Below, in pieces: positions 32,891 to 41,618 of a stretch of 64,000 nt of DNA. A program made the position numbers and the translations under genes. The notes under the pieces were generated by a model. It worked only from the letters and a program-made list of their open reading frames with translations, searched no databases and was not told the DNA's origin. Within the stretch, counting starts at the first letter, position 1; each line of letters opens with the position of its first letter. The DNA is from CAZKWG01 sp964615375 (GTDB lineage Bacteria; Myxococcota_A; UBA796; CAZKWG01), in contig CAZTOW010000024.1 in the NCBI GenBank assembly GCA_964615375.1, positions 1 to 64,000 of the forward strand. The letters are read 5' to 3'.

Positions 32891-33571
32891 TCAGGAGGCG
32901 GCGCCCATCCGCGCGAAGAGGGCGTAGGCCTCGGCCCGGAGCTGGCGGCGGGTGGCCTGGAAGGCTCCGCCAGGCAGCGCGGCGAGGCGGGCGGCGGTGG
33001 CCAGGGCCTCCTCCAGGAGACGCTCGGGCGGGACCAGGGCGTCGAGGATCCCGCTGGCCAGGGCCTCCTCCGCGCTCAGGCGCTGATCGCAGAGCGCCAT
33101 CTTGCGGGCCAGGATGGGCCCCAGCTCGCTCCGCACCACGGCCATCGCGCCCTCGGGGAAGTGTACGCCGACCCGCACCTCGGGCAGGCTGTAGACGGAG
33201 GGGACCGCCGCGCCGATCCGGGCGTCGCAGGCCAGGGTCAGCACCATGCCCCCGCCGATGGCGTGCCCGCTCACCGCCGCCACCGTGGGCACGGGGGCGG
33301 TGTAGATCACGCGGCAGAGCTGGTCCACCGCCCCCACCATCCGCGCGCGCCGCTCCGGGTCGTAGGACATGACGGCCTTGAGGTCGAGCCCGGCGGAGAA
33401 GGCCCCCTCCCGGCCGGTCAGGACCAGCGCCCTCCCCCGGCTGGCGGCCTCCTCCAGCGCCTCGGCCAGCGCCAGCAGGGTGTCCAGGTCCATGGCGTTG
33501 ACGGGCGGGCGATCCAGGCGGACGAGGGCGAGGCCGTCGTGGAGCTCGGTCTGGATGTGGGGGCTGGTCAT
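32891..33571 (-). CDS. enoyl-CoA hydratase/isomerase family protein
   Basis: A 226-residue crotonase-fold enzyme. The oxyanion-hole segments are GAFSAGLDLK and GHAIGGGMVLTLACDARI. The usual catalytic Glu pair of hydratases is not clear: the first is at about SLPEVRVGVHF. Substrate unknown (beta-oxidation or secondary metabolism). It is the last gene of the long minus-strand operon and its start overlaps the stop of the large membrane-protein gene by 4 nt (33568-33571). Confidence 0.88.
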   Translation of the reverse strand: MTSPHIQTELHDGLALVRLDRPPVNAMDLDTLLALAEALEEAASRGRALVLTGREGAFSAGLDLKAVMSYDPERRARMVGAVDQLCRVIYTAPVPTVAAVSGHAIGGGMVLTLACDARIGAAVPSVYSLPEVRVGVHFPEGAMAVVRSELGPILARKMALCDQRLSAEEALASGILDALVPPERLLEEALATAARLAALPGGAFQATRRQLRAEAYALFARMGAAS

Positions 33572-35418
33572 GAGGGGCTCCTTCGGATCTGCGCGAGCGA
33601 GACCCCCACCCCGAGCAGGGAGAGCGCCATGGCCAGCCAGTCCAGCGGTCGACGAACATAGTCGAAGCTGAGGATCCCGTCTCGCGCCGAGACGGAGATG
33701 AGGAAGCGATCCCCGCCCTCCCAGAGCGGCGCGCCCTCGATGGGCACCACCTCCCCGTTGATGCGCGCCTCCCAGCGGGCATACTCAGAGACGTGCAGGA
33801 TGAAGCGCGCGCCCGGCTCCACCCCGCGGAGGCGGAAGGCGGCGCGCTCGTCCTCGAAGCTGAGGGGCTCGACGAGGCCGTCCCCGTCCAGCGTGTAGCG
33901 CTCGGGCCGGTAGTCCAGGTACTCGTAGAGACGCAGCGGCCCCCAGTCCTGCTCCAGGCGCACGTTGCGGGCGTCGACGGGCTGTCCGCTGAGGATCCAA
34001 CGCACGCTGGCGACGCGGAACAGCGCGTCTGAGGCCTGATCCGGCGCCCACCGGAACATGTGGGCGGGGGTGTACCCAATCTTCAGGGTGGGCGTACGGT
34101 TGGTCAGCGTGGACGACATCAGGTGGTGATCGTGCGGGTGCAGGATCGTCGCGACGCGGTAGAAGGCCTCCCTGTGGTTCCACTGCTCGCGCGACCAGGC
34201 GAGCCAGGCGCTGGCGCTCTGGGCGAACCGGGGATCGTCCAACATGGGGAGCTCGCGGCCGTCCTCCACCGCCTTCTGGCCCCAGCCCACGAGGCCGTGG
34301 CCCAGCAGGGCCAGCAGCAGGGCCCCCAGGAGCGCGGGGCGACGGGCCTGACCCCAGGCGCGGACCCAGGCGACCGCCTGCGCCACCCCCACCCCCGCCA
34401 GCAGCAGGAGCAGGGTGCGGGCCGGGATCGACAGGCGGCGAAACTGGATGTTGGAGAGGTCCGGCCCCGGGAGATCCCTCCAGGGCAGCTCCGAGGCCAG
34501 GGTGGTGCGGGCCACCCACAGGAACACGAACAGGCCCGCCAGCGCGCGGCCGAGCCTGTCCCGGCGCCACAGCAGCAGCCCCGCCCCCAGCAGCCCGAGC
34601 GCGCCCACCCCCGGCGGGACGGACTCCATGAGCTGCCCCTGGGAGAGCTGGCCCAGCACCTCGATCCCTGAGACGCCCTCGCGCCCGATGTTGCGGGTGT
34701 AGCCCGAGCGCCCCAGGAACGTGAGCAGGAAGGTGGAGGAGACCAGCAACCCGAGGCCTGGCGGCGCGACCAGCCGCAGCAGCGCCTCCCGCCCGCGCAG
34801 CCCGTAGCCCAGCACCAGAGCCAGCCCGCCGAGGCCCAGCAGGATGAGGCTCATGGGGTGGCAGAGCAGGGCGAGCCCGCAGAGCAGGCTGGCGAGGCCG
34901 AGATCCTTGCGACGCCCGACCTCGACCCACAGCAGGGTCCGGTGCAGGGCGGGCAGCAGCAGGGCCTGAGCCAGCCCCTGCCCCCAGACGCCGTAGTAGA
35001 CCTGGTAGAGCCAGCCCCCCTGCTCCCAGGCCCCCGGGTCCAGGATCCACAACGTCGCGGCGAAGGCGCCCGCCAGCGGGGAGAGGCGCCGCCGCCCGAG
35101 ATCGTAGAGGCACCAGGCGGAGAACAGGTAGAAGCACGCGAACGCGAGCCCGTAGCTCCGCTCCCAGGATAACTGACCGAGGGTCATCGCCCGGACGGCC
35201 GCCGCCCACAGGTCCTGGCCGGGCGGGTAGAGGTCGCCCACGGGCTCGCCCAGGAACCAGTAGCTGCTCCAGCCCGAGAGGCGCGCCCGCGGCAGCAGGC
35301 GCTCCCACAGAAACCAGAGCTTGTGCAGGTGGACCGTGTGATCTCCCGAGGCGGGCACCCGTCCCTGCAGGAAGGGCCAGAGCCTCAGGGTGGTGAGCGC
35401 GACGAGCAGCGCGGCCAC
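33568..35418 (-). CDS. large polytopic membrane protein (YfhO-like / glycosyltransferase-C-like)
   Basis: A 616-residue protein with about 11 hydrophobic segments in residues 1-390, then a C-terminal soluble region (about 400-580) with a periplasmic beta domain, and a last segment near 590-608. The first loop contains SGDHTVHLHKLWFL and EPVGDLYPPGQDL, with acidic residues typical of lipid-linked sugar GT-C glycosyltransferases or YfhO-type proteins. Function is inferred only from topology. The start is a GTG; the preceding small gene ends 33 nt upstream. Confidence 0.65.
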   Translation of the reverse strand: MAALLVALTTLRLWPFLQGRVPASGDHTVHLHKLWFLWERLLPRARLSGWSSYWFLGEPVGDLYPPGQDLWAAAVRAMTLGQLSWERSYGLAFACFYLFSAWCLYDLGRRRLSPLAGAFAATLWILDPGAWEQGGWLYQVYYGVWGQGLAQALLLPALHRTLLWVEVGRRKDLGLASLLCGLALLCHPMSLILLGLGGLALVLGYGLRGREALLRLVAPPGLGLLVSSTFLLTFLGRSGYTRNIGREGVSGIEVLGQLSQGQLMESVPPGVGALGLLGAGLLLWRRDRLGRALAGLFVFLWVARTTLASELPWRDLPGPDLSNIQFRRLSIPARTLLLLLAGVGVAQAVAWVRAWGQARRPALLGALLLALLGHGLVGWGQKAVEDGRELPMLDDPRFAQSASAWLAWSREQWNHREAFYRVATILHPHDHHLMSSTLTNRTPTLKIGYTPAHMFRWAPDQASDALFRVASVRWILSGQPVDARNVRLEQDWGPLRLYEYLDYRPERYTLDGDGLVEPLSFEDERAAFRLRGVEPGARFILHVSEYARWEARINGEVVPIEGAPLWEGGDRFLISVSARDGILSFDYVRRPLDWLAMALSLLGVGVSLAQIRRSPS

Positions 35419-35450
35419 CAGGGCGTGGGTCCGACGCGGCGCCTCCGGGC

Positions 35451-35723
35451 TCAGCGTTGCGGCTCCCCCCCGATCTCGATGAGCAGGCGCCCGTCGTCAC
35501 CCACCCGGAAGGTCCAGTGCTCGCCGGTGGGGCGGCGGCGCACGATGGGCTCCTCGCGGAGCTGGCGGGCCAGCCTCCCCATCTCCTCGGCGGTCTTGAC
35601 GAACTCGTCCCGCAGGGTGGCGTTGCCCTCCTTCAGGCGGGCGGCGACGATCTGCCAGAGCACGCGCTCGTCGGCCTCGTCGAAGTGGACGCGCGATCCG
35701 CCCTTGAAGCTCTCGATACGCAT
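35451..35723 (-). CDS. small hypothetical protein
   Basis: A 90-residue soluble protein. It opens MRIESFKGGSRVHFDEADERVLW, has a long helix in the middle (LRDEFVKTAEEMGRLARQL) and closes with a beta pair (GEHWTFRVGDDGRLLIEIGG). No family was recognised. It starts 10 nt after the aldehyde dehydrogenase stop and lies inside the long operon, so co-transcription is likely. Confidence 0.6.
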   Translation of the reverse strand: MRIESFKGGSRVHFDEADERVLWQIVAARLKEGNATLRDEFVKTAEEMGRLARQLREEPIVRRRPTGEHWTFRVGDDGRLLIEIGGEPQR

Positions 35724-35732
35724 GGGACCTCC

Positions 35733-37160
35733 TCAGATCTTCCAGGAGATGTACTTGACGCTCAGATACTCGTCCATGACGTAGTGCCCGCCCTCGCGGC
35801 CGAAGCCGGAGGCCTTCACGCCGCCAAAGGGCGCCTGGGCCGTGGACACCGCGCCGTCGTTGGCGCCGATGATGCCGTACTCCAGGGCCTCGGCCACGCG
35901 GATGAGCCGACCCGCATCCCGAGTATAGAAATAGGCAGCCAACCCATAGGGAGAGTCGTTGGCGAGCCGGATGGCCTCGTCCTCGGTGTGGAAGCGGCGC
36001 ACCGGCGCCACCGGCCCGAAGGTCTCCTCACGGGAGAGCAGCATGTCCGGCCCCACCTCGTCCAGCACGGTGGGCGCGCAGAAGCGCCGGGTGTAGCCCG
36101 CGCCCAGGTCCAGGAAGTCGCCGCCCGTGCGCACCCGGGCGCCCAGGGCCCGCGCGTCGTCGATGTGCTCGCGCACCTTCTCCACCGCGGCGTCGTCGAT
36201 GAGCGGCCCCACCTGGGCGGCCTCGTCGGTGGCCGGGCCCACCCGCAGGCGGGCGGCGGCGGCGCAGAGGCGCTCCACGAAGGCGTCGTAGACGCCGTCC
36301 TGCACGAAGAAGCGGTTGGGGCAGATGCAGGTCTGGCCCATGTTGCGGAACTTGGACGCCATCGCCCCGGCCACGGCGGCGTCCAGGTCGGCGTCGTCGA
36401 AGACCACGAAGGGCGCGTGCCCGCCGAGCTCCAGGGACAGGCGCGTGAGGTGCTGGCTGCCGCGGGCCATCAGCAGGCGGCCCACCTCGGTGGAGCCGGT
36501 GAAGCTGAGCTTTCGCACGCGGGCGTCGCCCAGCAGCGCGTCCCCGATGGCCGGAGGGTCACCGGTGACGACGTTGAGCACCCCTGGCGGGAAGCCCGCC
36601 TCCACCGAGAGGGCCGCCAGCGCGAGCGCGGTGAGCGGGGTCTGCTCGGCGGGCTTGACCACCAGCGTACAGCCCGTGGCCAGCGCCGGCCCCAGCTTGC
36701 GCGTGATCATCGCCGCCGGGAAATTCCAAGGGGTGATCGCCGCGGCCACGCCCAGGGGCTGGCGCAGGACCAGGATTCGCCGGTCGGCGGTGCTGGCGGG
36801 CACGGTCTCGCCGTAGATGCGGCGCCCCTCCTCCGCCGCCCACTCGATGAAGCTGGCGGCGTAGCTGATCTCCCCGCGGGCCTCGGCCAGCGGCTTGCCC
36901 TGCTCGGAGCTCAGGAGGCGGGCCAGCGGCTCCTGGTCGCGCATCATGAGCTCGTAGAGTCGGCGCAGGGGGCGGGCGCGCTCGATGGCGGGGCGGGCGC
37001 GCCACTCGGGCAGCGCGGCGGCGGCGGCGTCCACCGCGGCCCGGGTCTCGGCGGCCCCGTGCAGGGGCACCTCGGCCAGGAGCGCGTCGGTGGCGGGGTT
37101 CAGCACCGGGAGGCCGCGCCCCTCCACCCAGGCGCCGCCGATCAGGTTTCGGGTCTCCAT
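35733..37160 (-). CDS. NAD(P)-dependent aldehyde dehydrogenase, succinate-semialdehyde type
   Basis: A 475-residue ALDH. The catalytic cysteine is C278 in NMGQTCICPNRFFV, and the catalytic Glu lies in LELGGHAPFVVF near 244. The cofactor site has TPWNFP and FTGSTEVGR. The NMGQTCICPNR context and GHAPF pattern match succinate-semialdehyde dehydrogenases, which feed succinate to the TCA cycle, but related substrates cannot be excluded. It lies in an operon between a TPR-hydrolase gene (16 nt upstream) and a small gene. Confidence 0.9.
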   Translation of the reverse strand: METRNLIGGAWVEGRGLPVLNPATDALLAEVPLHGAAETRAAVDAAAAALPEWRARPAIERARPLRRLYELMMRDQEPLARLLSSEQGKPLAEARGEISYAASFIEWAAEEGRRIYGETVPASTADRRILVLRQPLGVAAAITPWNFPAAMITRKLGPALATGCTLVVKPAEQTPLTALALAALSVEAGFPPGVLNVVTGDPPAIGDALLGDARVRKLSFTGSTEVGRLLMARGSQHLTRLSLELGGHAPFVVFDDADLDAAVAGAMASKFRNMGQTCICPNRFFVQDGVYDAFVERLCAAAARLRVGPATDEAAQVGPLIDDAAVEKVREHIDDARALGARVRTGGDFLDLGAGYTRRFCAPTVLDEVGPDMLLSREETFGPVAPVRRFHTEDEAIRLANDSPYGLAAYFYTRDAGRLIRVAEALEYGIIGANDGAVSTAQAPFGGVKASGFGREGGHYVMDEYLSVKYISWKI

Positions 37161-37175
37161 CGGGCCTCCGAGGGC

Positions 37176-38648
37176 TCAGTGTAGCGCGGGCGGGCTCGGG
37201 ACCTCGGCCTGCAGCGAGGGCCGCGTGCCGATCTCCACGAGGAAGGCACGGATGGCCTCATCGCGCGCCAGCGCGGGGTCACCAGGGATCAGGCGGATGG
37301 TGAGCTGCGCCCCCGCCGCGATGGCGTCGGCCCGGAGCTCTTCGGCGTAGACCGCCTGGTCGTCGCGCGCGCTCACCCAGGCGAGGTGCGGGGCGCGGGT
37401 GAGGACCGCGAGCTGGTGGGTCCAGAGCCGGGCTCGCCGCGCGTCGACCAGGCCGAGATCGAAGGGGAGATCGTAGCGGACGAGCTCCTGCTCGGTCAGC
37501 AGGGCGCCGTAGCTCCCGATGGCGGCGGCCCCGAGCCCGGCCAGCCCGGCCAGCGCCCCACCCTCGGCGTCGCCGAAGACGAAGACGCGGGCGGGGTCCA
37601 CCTCGGCCCGGCGCTGCAACCAGCCGAGCGCCGCCTGCGCGTCCGCCACCTCACCCCACAGGAATTCGTGCTCGCCCGGGTTCCCCGCCTCGCCGCGCAC
37701 GGTGGGCAGCAGCACGACGTAGCCCGCCTCGACCAGCGGGTCGGTGGCGTCCACGTCCGCCTGCGTGACCGAGAAGCCGCGGTGCAGGTAGAGGACCGCC
37801 GGGTGCGGCCCCTCGCCCGAGGGCAGGCGCAGCCAGGCCCGCATGGCGCCGGGCTCCGCGGGATAGAGCAGGGCCTCCGCCCCCTTCAGCGCGGGAGTCT
37901 CCCGGTCGGCCCCCGGGGCGCGCCCGTGCCGGACCAGGGTGGGCGCCCCTGCCCGCGAGGCCGGGAGCGCCTCCGCGGCGATCTGATCGATCCGGCCGAG
38001 CCGCCCGCGCCCGGGGCCCTCCAGCAGGGTCACCCTCAGGGCTCGGGAGAGCGCCTCGCGCTGGGCGTCGTCGAGGCCATCGATGGCCCGAAGCTCCGCC
38101 TCGGCGCCCTCCACCTCCCCGTCCCGCGCGCCCGAGAGCAGCGCGCCCGCCCGCGCCAGGGGGTCCGCGGGCGCCAGCCTCAGCGCCTCCGCGCAGGCCC
38201 CGCGCGCCGCGTCCTGCTGGTACAACTCCAGGTAGGTGTGGCAGAGGGCCACCCGATAGGCGCCGTTCTCCGGGTCGAGCCGGACGGTGTGCTCGTAGGA
38301 GCGGATGGCCTCGTCGTGGAGCCCCAGCTCGCGCTGGATGTCCGCGAGCAGCGCGTAGGCGGGCTCCAGCTCCGCGGAGAGGCGCGTGCTCTCGCCCAGC
38401 AGCTTCACGGCCTCGGGCAGGTCGCCGCGGGCGCGGGAGACGCGGGCCAGCATGTAGTAGACCTCGCCCCGCTCCTTCTCCACCTTCAGGCGCTCGGGCG
38501 TGGCCTCGAGCGCCTCCTGGCCGAGGCGCTCGGCGGTCTCGAGGTCACCGGCGTCCAGCGCCGCCTCGAGCTCGCGCATCCGGCGTCCGTGCGGGGTCAG
38601 GTCGGCGCAGCCGAGGAGGAGGAGCGCGAGGGAGAGGGTCTTCATCAT
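37176..38648 (-). CDS. TPR lipoprotein with a degenerate alpha/beta-hydrolase domain
   Basis: A 490-residue lipoprotein: leader to lipobox LLGC (about residue 14), TPR repeats at 22-200, then a prolyl-oligopeptidase-like alpha/beta-hydrolase at about 250-470 (HPAVLYLHRGFS, GEHEFLWGEVADAQAALGWLQ). The nucleophile elbow is GDAEGG, with Ala where the catalytic Ser should be. Catalysis by the standard triad is therefore unlikely; a scaffold or binding role is more likely. It overlaps the isoaspartyl peptidase gene by ATGA (38645-38648). Confidence 0.72.
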   Translation of the reverse strand: MMKTLSLALLLLGCADLTPHGRRMRELEAALDAGDLETAERLGQEALEATPERLKVEKERGEVYYMLARVSRARGDLPEAVKLLGESTRLSAELEPAYALLADIQRELGLHDEAIRSYEHTVRLDPENGAYRVALCHTYLELYQQDAARGACAEALRLAPADPLARAGALLSGARDGEVEGAEAELRAIDGLDDAQREALSRALRVTLLEGPGRGRLGRIDQIAAEALPASRAGAPTLVRHGRAPGADRETPALKGAEALLYPAEPGAMRAWLRLPSGEGPHPAVLYLHRGFSVTQADVDATDPLVEAGYVVLLPTVRGEAGNPGEHEFLWGEVADAQAALGWLQRRAEVDPARVFVFGDAEGGALAGLAGLGAAAIGSYGALLTEQELVRYDLPFDLGLVDARRARLWTHQLAVLTRAPHLAWVSARDDQAVYAEELRADAIAAGAQLTIRLIPGDPALARDEAIRAFLVEIGTRPSLQAEVPSPPALH

Positions 38649-39586
38649 GACGCGGAAGCGTGCCCCCCGCCCGCGGTGCCCGTGGGCATCTCCCGGTTCG
38701 AGGCGAAGCCGTGCCCCTGGTGACCCACGGCCAGGACGCCCACGCCGAATTCGTGGGGGAAGAGGTCCACGCCGCGCTGGCAGGCCTCGTGGGGCGGGAC
38801 CCCGGCGGCGATCCAGTCGTAGACGGTGCGGGAGAGGAAGCGCCGTACGATCTCCTCGCCCACCCCGGTGGCGGTGACGGCGCCGTCGGGCCCGGCGTAG
38901 AGGCCGCAGCCCACCAGCGGCGTGTCGCCGATGCGCCCGCGCAGCATGATCAGCGTCCCGCCCGTGGACGCGGCGGCGGCGAAGCGGCCCTCGGCGTCGC
39001 GGGCGACGGCGCCGACGGTGTCGCCGAGGCGCTGGTCGTAGTCGGGATCGTAGATCGTGCAGTCGGCCTCGAAGTTCCAGAGCGCGCGGAGATCGCGGCC
39101 CATCCAGGCGCCGAACTCCTCGTCGTCCACCAGCTCGCCGCGCAGGCCGCGCCGGGCCTCCAGCAGGCGGGCGCGGGCCTTGGGGGTCACGGCGTCGTGC
39201 TCGGGGAAGCCCAGGCGGCGGGCGAAGCGCAGCGCGCCCTCCCCAGCCAGCAGCAGGTGGGGCGTGAGCTCGCGCACCTTCGCCGCGACCAGCACCGGGT
39301 TCTTCGTGGCCGCCAGGTTGGCCACGGCGCCGGAGCGCCCGTCATCGGTCATGACGGCGGCGTCCATCTCCAGCGTCTGGCCGTCCAGCCGCAGGTTGGA
39401 GCCCGTGCCGGCGTTGAAGCGCGGGTCGTCCTCCAGGGCCACGGTCGCCGCGATCACGGCGTCCAGGGCGGATCCTCCCGCCGCCAGAATCCCGTGTCCC
39501 AGCTCGGCCGCGGACTCGGTGCCGTCGCGGTGGCGCGCGGGCGCCCCGGCGCCGCCATGGGTCAGGATCACTGGTTCACGGGTCAT
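38645..39586 (-). CDS. iaaA: isoaspartyl peptidase / L-asparaginase (Ntn-hydrolase)
   Basis: A 313-residue Ntn-hydrolase proenzyme of the plant-type asparaginase family. The autocleavage site and nucleophile are GDT190VGAVA, with the N-terminal ILTHGGAGA and the substrate loop GDTPLVGCGLYA. Such enzymes cleave beta-aspartyl dipeptides, including beta-Asp-Arg from cyanophycin. The cphB-cphA pair lies 29 kb away in the same window, so this is the likely second step of cyanophycin use. It is followed by a TPR-hydrolase and preceded by the MscS gene. Confidence 0.92.
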   Translation of the reverse strand: MTREPVILTHGGAGAPARHRDGTESAAELGHGILAAGGSALDAVIAATVALEDDPRFNAGTGSNLRLDGQTLEMDAAVMTDDGRSGAVANLAATKNPVLVAAKVRELTPHLLLAGEGALRFARRLGFPEHDAVTPKARARLLEARRGLRGELVDDEEFGAWMGRDLRALWNFEADCTIYDPDYDQRLGDTVGAVARDAEGRFAAAASTGGTLIMLRGRIGDTPLVGCGLYAGPDGAVTATGVGEEIVRRFLSRTVYDWIAAGVPPHEACQRGVDLFPHEFGVGVLAVGHQGHGFASNREMPTGTAGGGHASAS

Positions 39587-39611
39587 CGCCCCCTCCGCAT
39601 TGGGCGGACTC

Positions 39612-40394
39612 CTAGCCCGGCCGGGGGCTGGGGACCAGGGGGGTCGCCACCTGCGCCCCGCAGCGAACCAGCGCGTCGTGGACCGCCCGCACCATGGCCG
39701 TCCGCCCCGCCTGCACGTCGCGGGCCTCCATCCAGGCGCGCACCTCCAGCTCCACGGCGCCGTCCACGTAGCCGCGCAGCACCACCTCCACGGGCGGGTC
39801 CAGCAGCACCAGATCCAGCTCGGAGATGGCGCCCTGCACGGCGCTCTCCACCGCCCGGAGGTCGGCCCCGTGCAGCAGCCGCACCCGCATCTCCAGGCGC
39901 CGCACCGGGTAGCGGGTGTAGTTCACGATGGTGGCCTTCAGCACCACCTCGTTCGGCCAGCGCACGCGCAGGTTCTCGAAGGTGCGGACGTGGGTGGACA
40001 GCAGCGTGATGCTCTCGATCACGCCGATGCGACCCTCGATCTCCACGATGTCGCCCACCTGGAAGGGCCGGTCCACCAGCAGGAAGAGGCCGGCGATGAG
40101 GTTGGACAGGCTGGTCTGGGCGGCGAAGCCCACCGCCACCGTCAGCACGCCCGCGGTCGCCAGCACCGCCGTCAGGTCCAGCCCCAGCTCGCGGGCCACC
40201 CCCAGCGCCACGGCGAAGGCGCCCGCCGTCGTGATCACCCGCCGCGCGACGAGGCCGTGGTGCGCGCTCCCCGCCGCCAGCAGGCGCCCGGCGGCGAAGG
40301 CGCCCAGCAGGCGCACCAGGGGCAGCCCCAGGACCAGCCAGAGCAGGGCCCGCGCCCAGGGCCAGGCGGAGAGCTGGGGGAAGAGCTCGGTCAA
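39612..40394 (-). CDS. small-conductance mechanosensitive channel (MscS family)
   Basis: A 260-residue channel protein: two N-terminal hydrophobic segments, then the pore helix TVAVGFAAQTSLSNLIAGLFL (shown in part, Gly/Ala-rich as in TM3), then VDRPFQVGDIVEIEGRIG, which starts the beta domain. It releases solutes on osmotic down-shock. I place the start at the TTG (40394), which overlaps the DUF432-like gene's stop in a TTGA; this is inferred from the coupling and because no ATG or GTG precedes the natural protein. Confidence 0.85.
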   Translation of the reverse strand: MTELFPQLSAWPWARALLWLVLGLPLVRLLGAFAAGRLLAAGSAHHGLVARRVITTAGAFAVALGVARELGLDLTAVLATAGVLTVAVGFAAQTSLSNLIAGLFLLVDRPFQVGDIVEIEGRIGVIESITLLSTHVRTFENLRVRWPNEVVLKATIVNYTRYPVRRLEMRVRLLHGADLRAVESAVQGAISELDLVLLDPPVEVVLRGYVDGAVELEVRAWMEARDVQAGRTAMVRAVHDALVRCGAQVATPLVPSPRPG

Positions 40395-41110
40395 GGCTGG
40401 AACTCCACCGAGCGCCGGGTGGTCTCCAGCAGCCAGGAGAGGGCCGGCACGCCGGGGCGGGCGGCGGCGGCCTCGTCCACCGGCGCGTAGCCGGCCGGGG
40501 GCTCGCCCGCGGTGGAGCGGGCCTCGGCGCGATGGTCGGCCTCCAAGGTCACCAGCACGTCCCCGGCGGCGACCCGCTCCCCCCGCCGCCACAGGCCCAG
40601 CGCCGTCTCGTCCACGGGCACCCGCCGCAGCGTCAGCGGCCCCTCGGCCCGGTTCTGCACGCGCAGGCGCAGCGCCGCGGAGGTCCAGCCTTCGAGGCTG
40701 GGATCCTCGGGCCCGACCAGCAGCGGCGCGGGCACGGAGGGGTAGACCTGCCCCGTGTCCACGGGCCCCAGCACCGCCCGCCGACACCCCGGCCGCGCCG
40801 TGTCCAGCGCCTCCCGGAGGCCGTCGGCGCCCAGCGCGCGCTCCAGCGGGACGGCGATCCACAGCTCCAGGCGCTGCCCCGGCGGAACCAGCACCGGGGC
40901 GTCCAGCCTCGCCAGCAGTGTGCCCTGGCCCAGCCGCAGCTCCCAGCGCAGCCGGGGGGCCAGATCGGGCGCGACGACGAAGCTCTCGCCCCCCGCGCGC
41001 TCGTAGACCATCCCCCCCGCCCGTGGGCGCAGGGTGGCCTCCGGCGCAGGAGCGCTCCAGCGCAGGACGCCGTCCTCGACGCTGGCGGGCCAGGGGGGGA
41101 GCAGGGGCAT
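40391..41110 (-). CDS. DUF432-like protein paired with MscS
   Basis: A 239-residue beta-rich protein (LRWSAPAPEATLRPR, VYERAGGESFVVAPDLAPRLRW, LDAPVLVPPGQRLELWIAVPLER). DUF432 proteins commonly neighbour MscS channels in archaea and some bacteria, and this matches in size, style and position; the assignment is tentative. No signal peptide. It is the first gene of the minus-strand operon running to 32891 and overlaps MscS by 4 nt. Confidence 0.6.
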   Translation of the reverse strand: MPLLPPWPASVEDGVLRWSAPAPEATLRPRAGGMVYERAGGESFVVAPDLAPRLRWELRLGQGTLLARLDAPVLVPPGQRLELWIAVPLERALGADGLREALDTARPGCRRAVLGPVDTGQVYPSVPAPLLVGPEDPSLEGWTSAALRLRVQNRAEGPLTLRRVPVDETALGLWRRGERVAAGDVLVTLEADHRAEARSTAGEPPAGYAPVDEAAAARPGVPALSWLLETTRRSVEFQP

Positions 41111-41197
41111 CCGATCCGATATCCAGCGGAGCGGGTTATGGGGAGGCCGAGACGCCCGGTCGCGAGATCCCCTGCGGCGGCCGTCCCAGGAGTCCGC

Positions 41198-41611
41198 ATG
41201 GCGACCGTCGCCCTGAACGAGCAGAACTTCGGCGAGACCATCGAGAAGAACGACATCGTCCTGGTGGACTTCTGGGCCGAGTGGTGCGGCCCCTGCCGCG
41301 CCTTCGCCCCCACCTACGAGAAGGCCAGCGAGGCCAACCCCGACATCGTGTTCGGCAAGGTGGACACCGAGGATCAGCAGGGCCTCGCGGGCTACTTCCG
41401 CATCCGGTCCATCCCCACGCTCATGATCTTCCGCGAGCGCGTGCTGCTCTTCAACCAGGCGGGCGCGCTGCCGGCCGCGGCCCTCGACGACCTCATCAAG
41501 CAGGTGAAGGGGCTGGACATGGCGGCCATCCACAAGGAGATCGCCGAGCACGATCACGGCCACGAGCACAGCCACGATCACGACTGCGACGGCCACGACC
41601 ACCAGCACTGA
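41198..41611 (+). CDS. thioredoxin-like protein with a His-rich C-terminal tail
   Basis: A 137-residue protein with a complete thioredoxin fold: WCGPC (C30, C33) and cis-Pro P73 in RSIPTLMIF. The last 20 residues (118-137) contain nine His plus Asp and one Cys (HDHGHEHSHDHDC), a likely metal-binding tail not found in canonical TrxA. There is no signal peptide, so it should work in the cytoplasm as a disulfide reductase or metal-binding variant. The start ATG is preceded by AGGAG. The lipoprotein gene starts 7 nt after its stop. Confidence 0.88.
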   Translation: MATVALNEQNFGETIEKNDIVLVDFWAEWCGPCRAFAPTYEKASEANPDIVFGKVDTEDQQGLAGYFRIRSIPTLMIFRERVLLFNQAGALPAAALDDLIKQVKGLDMAAIHKEIAEHDHGHEHSHDHDCDGHDHQH

Positions 41612-41618
41612 GGCTCCC

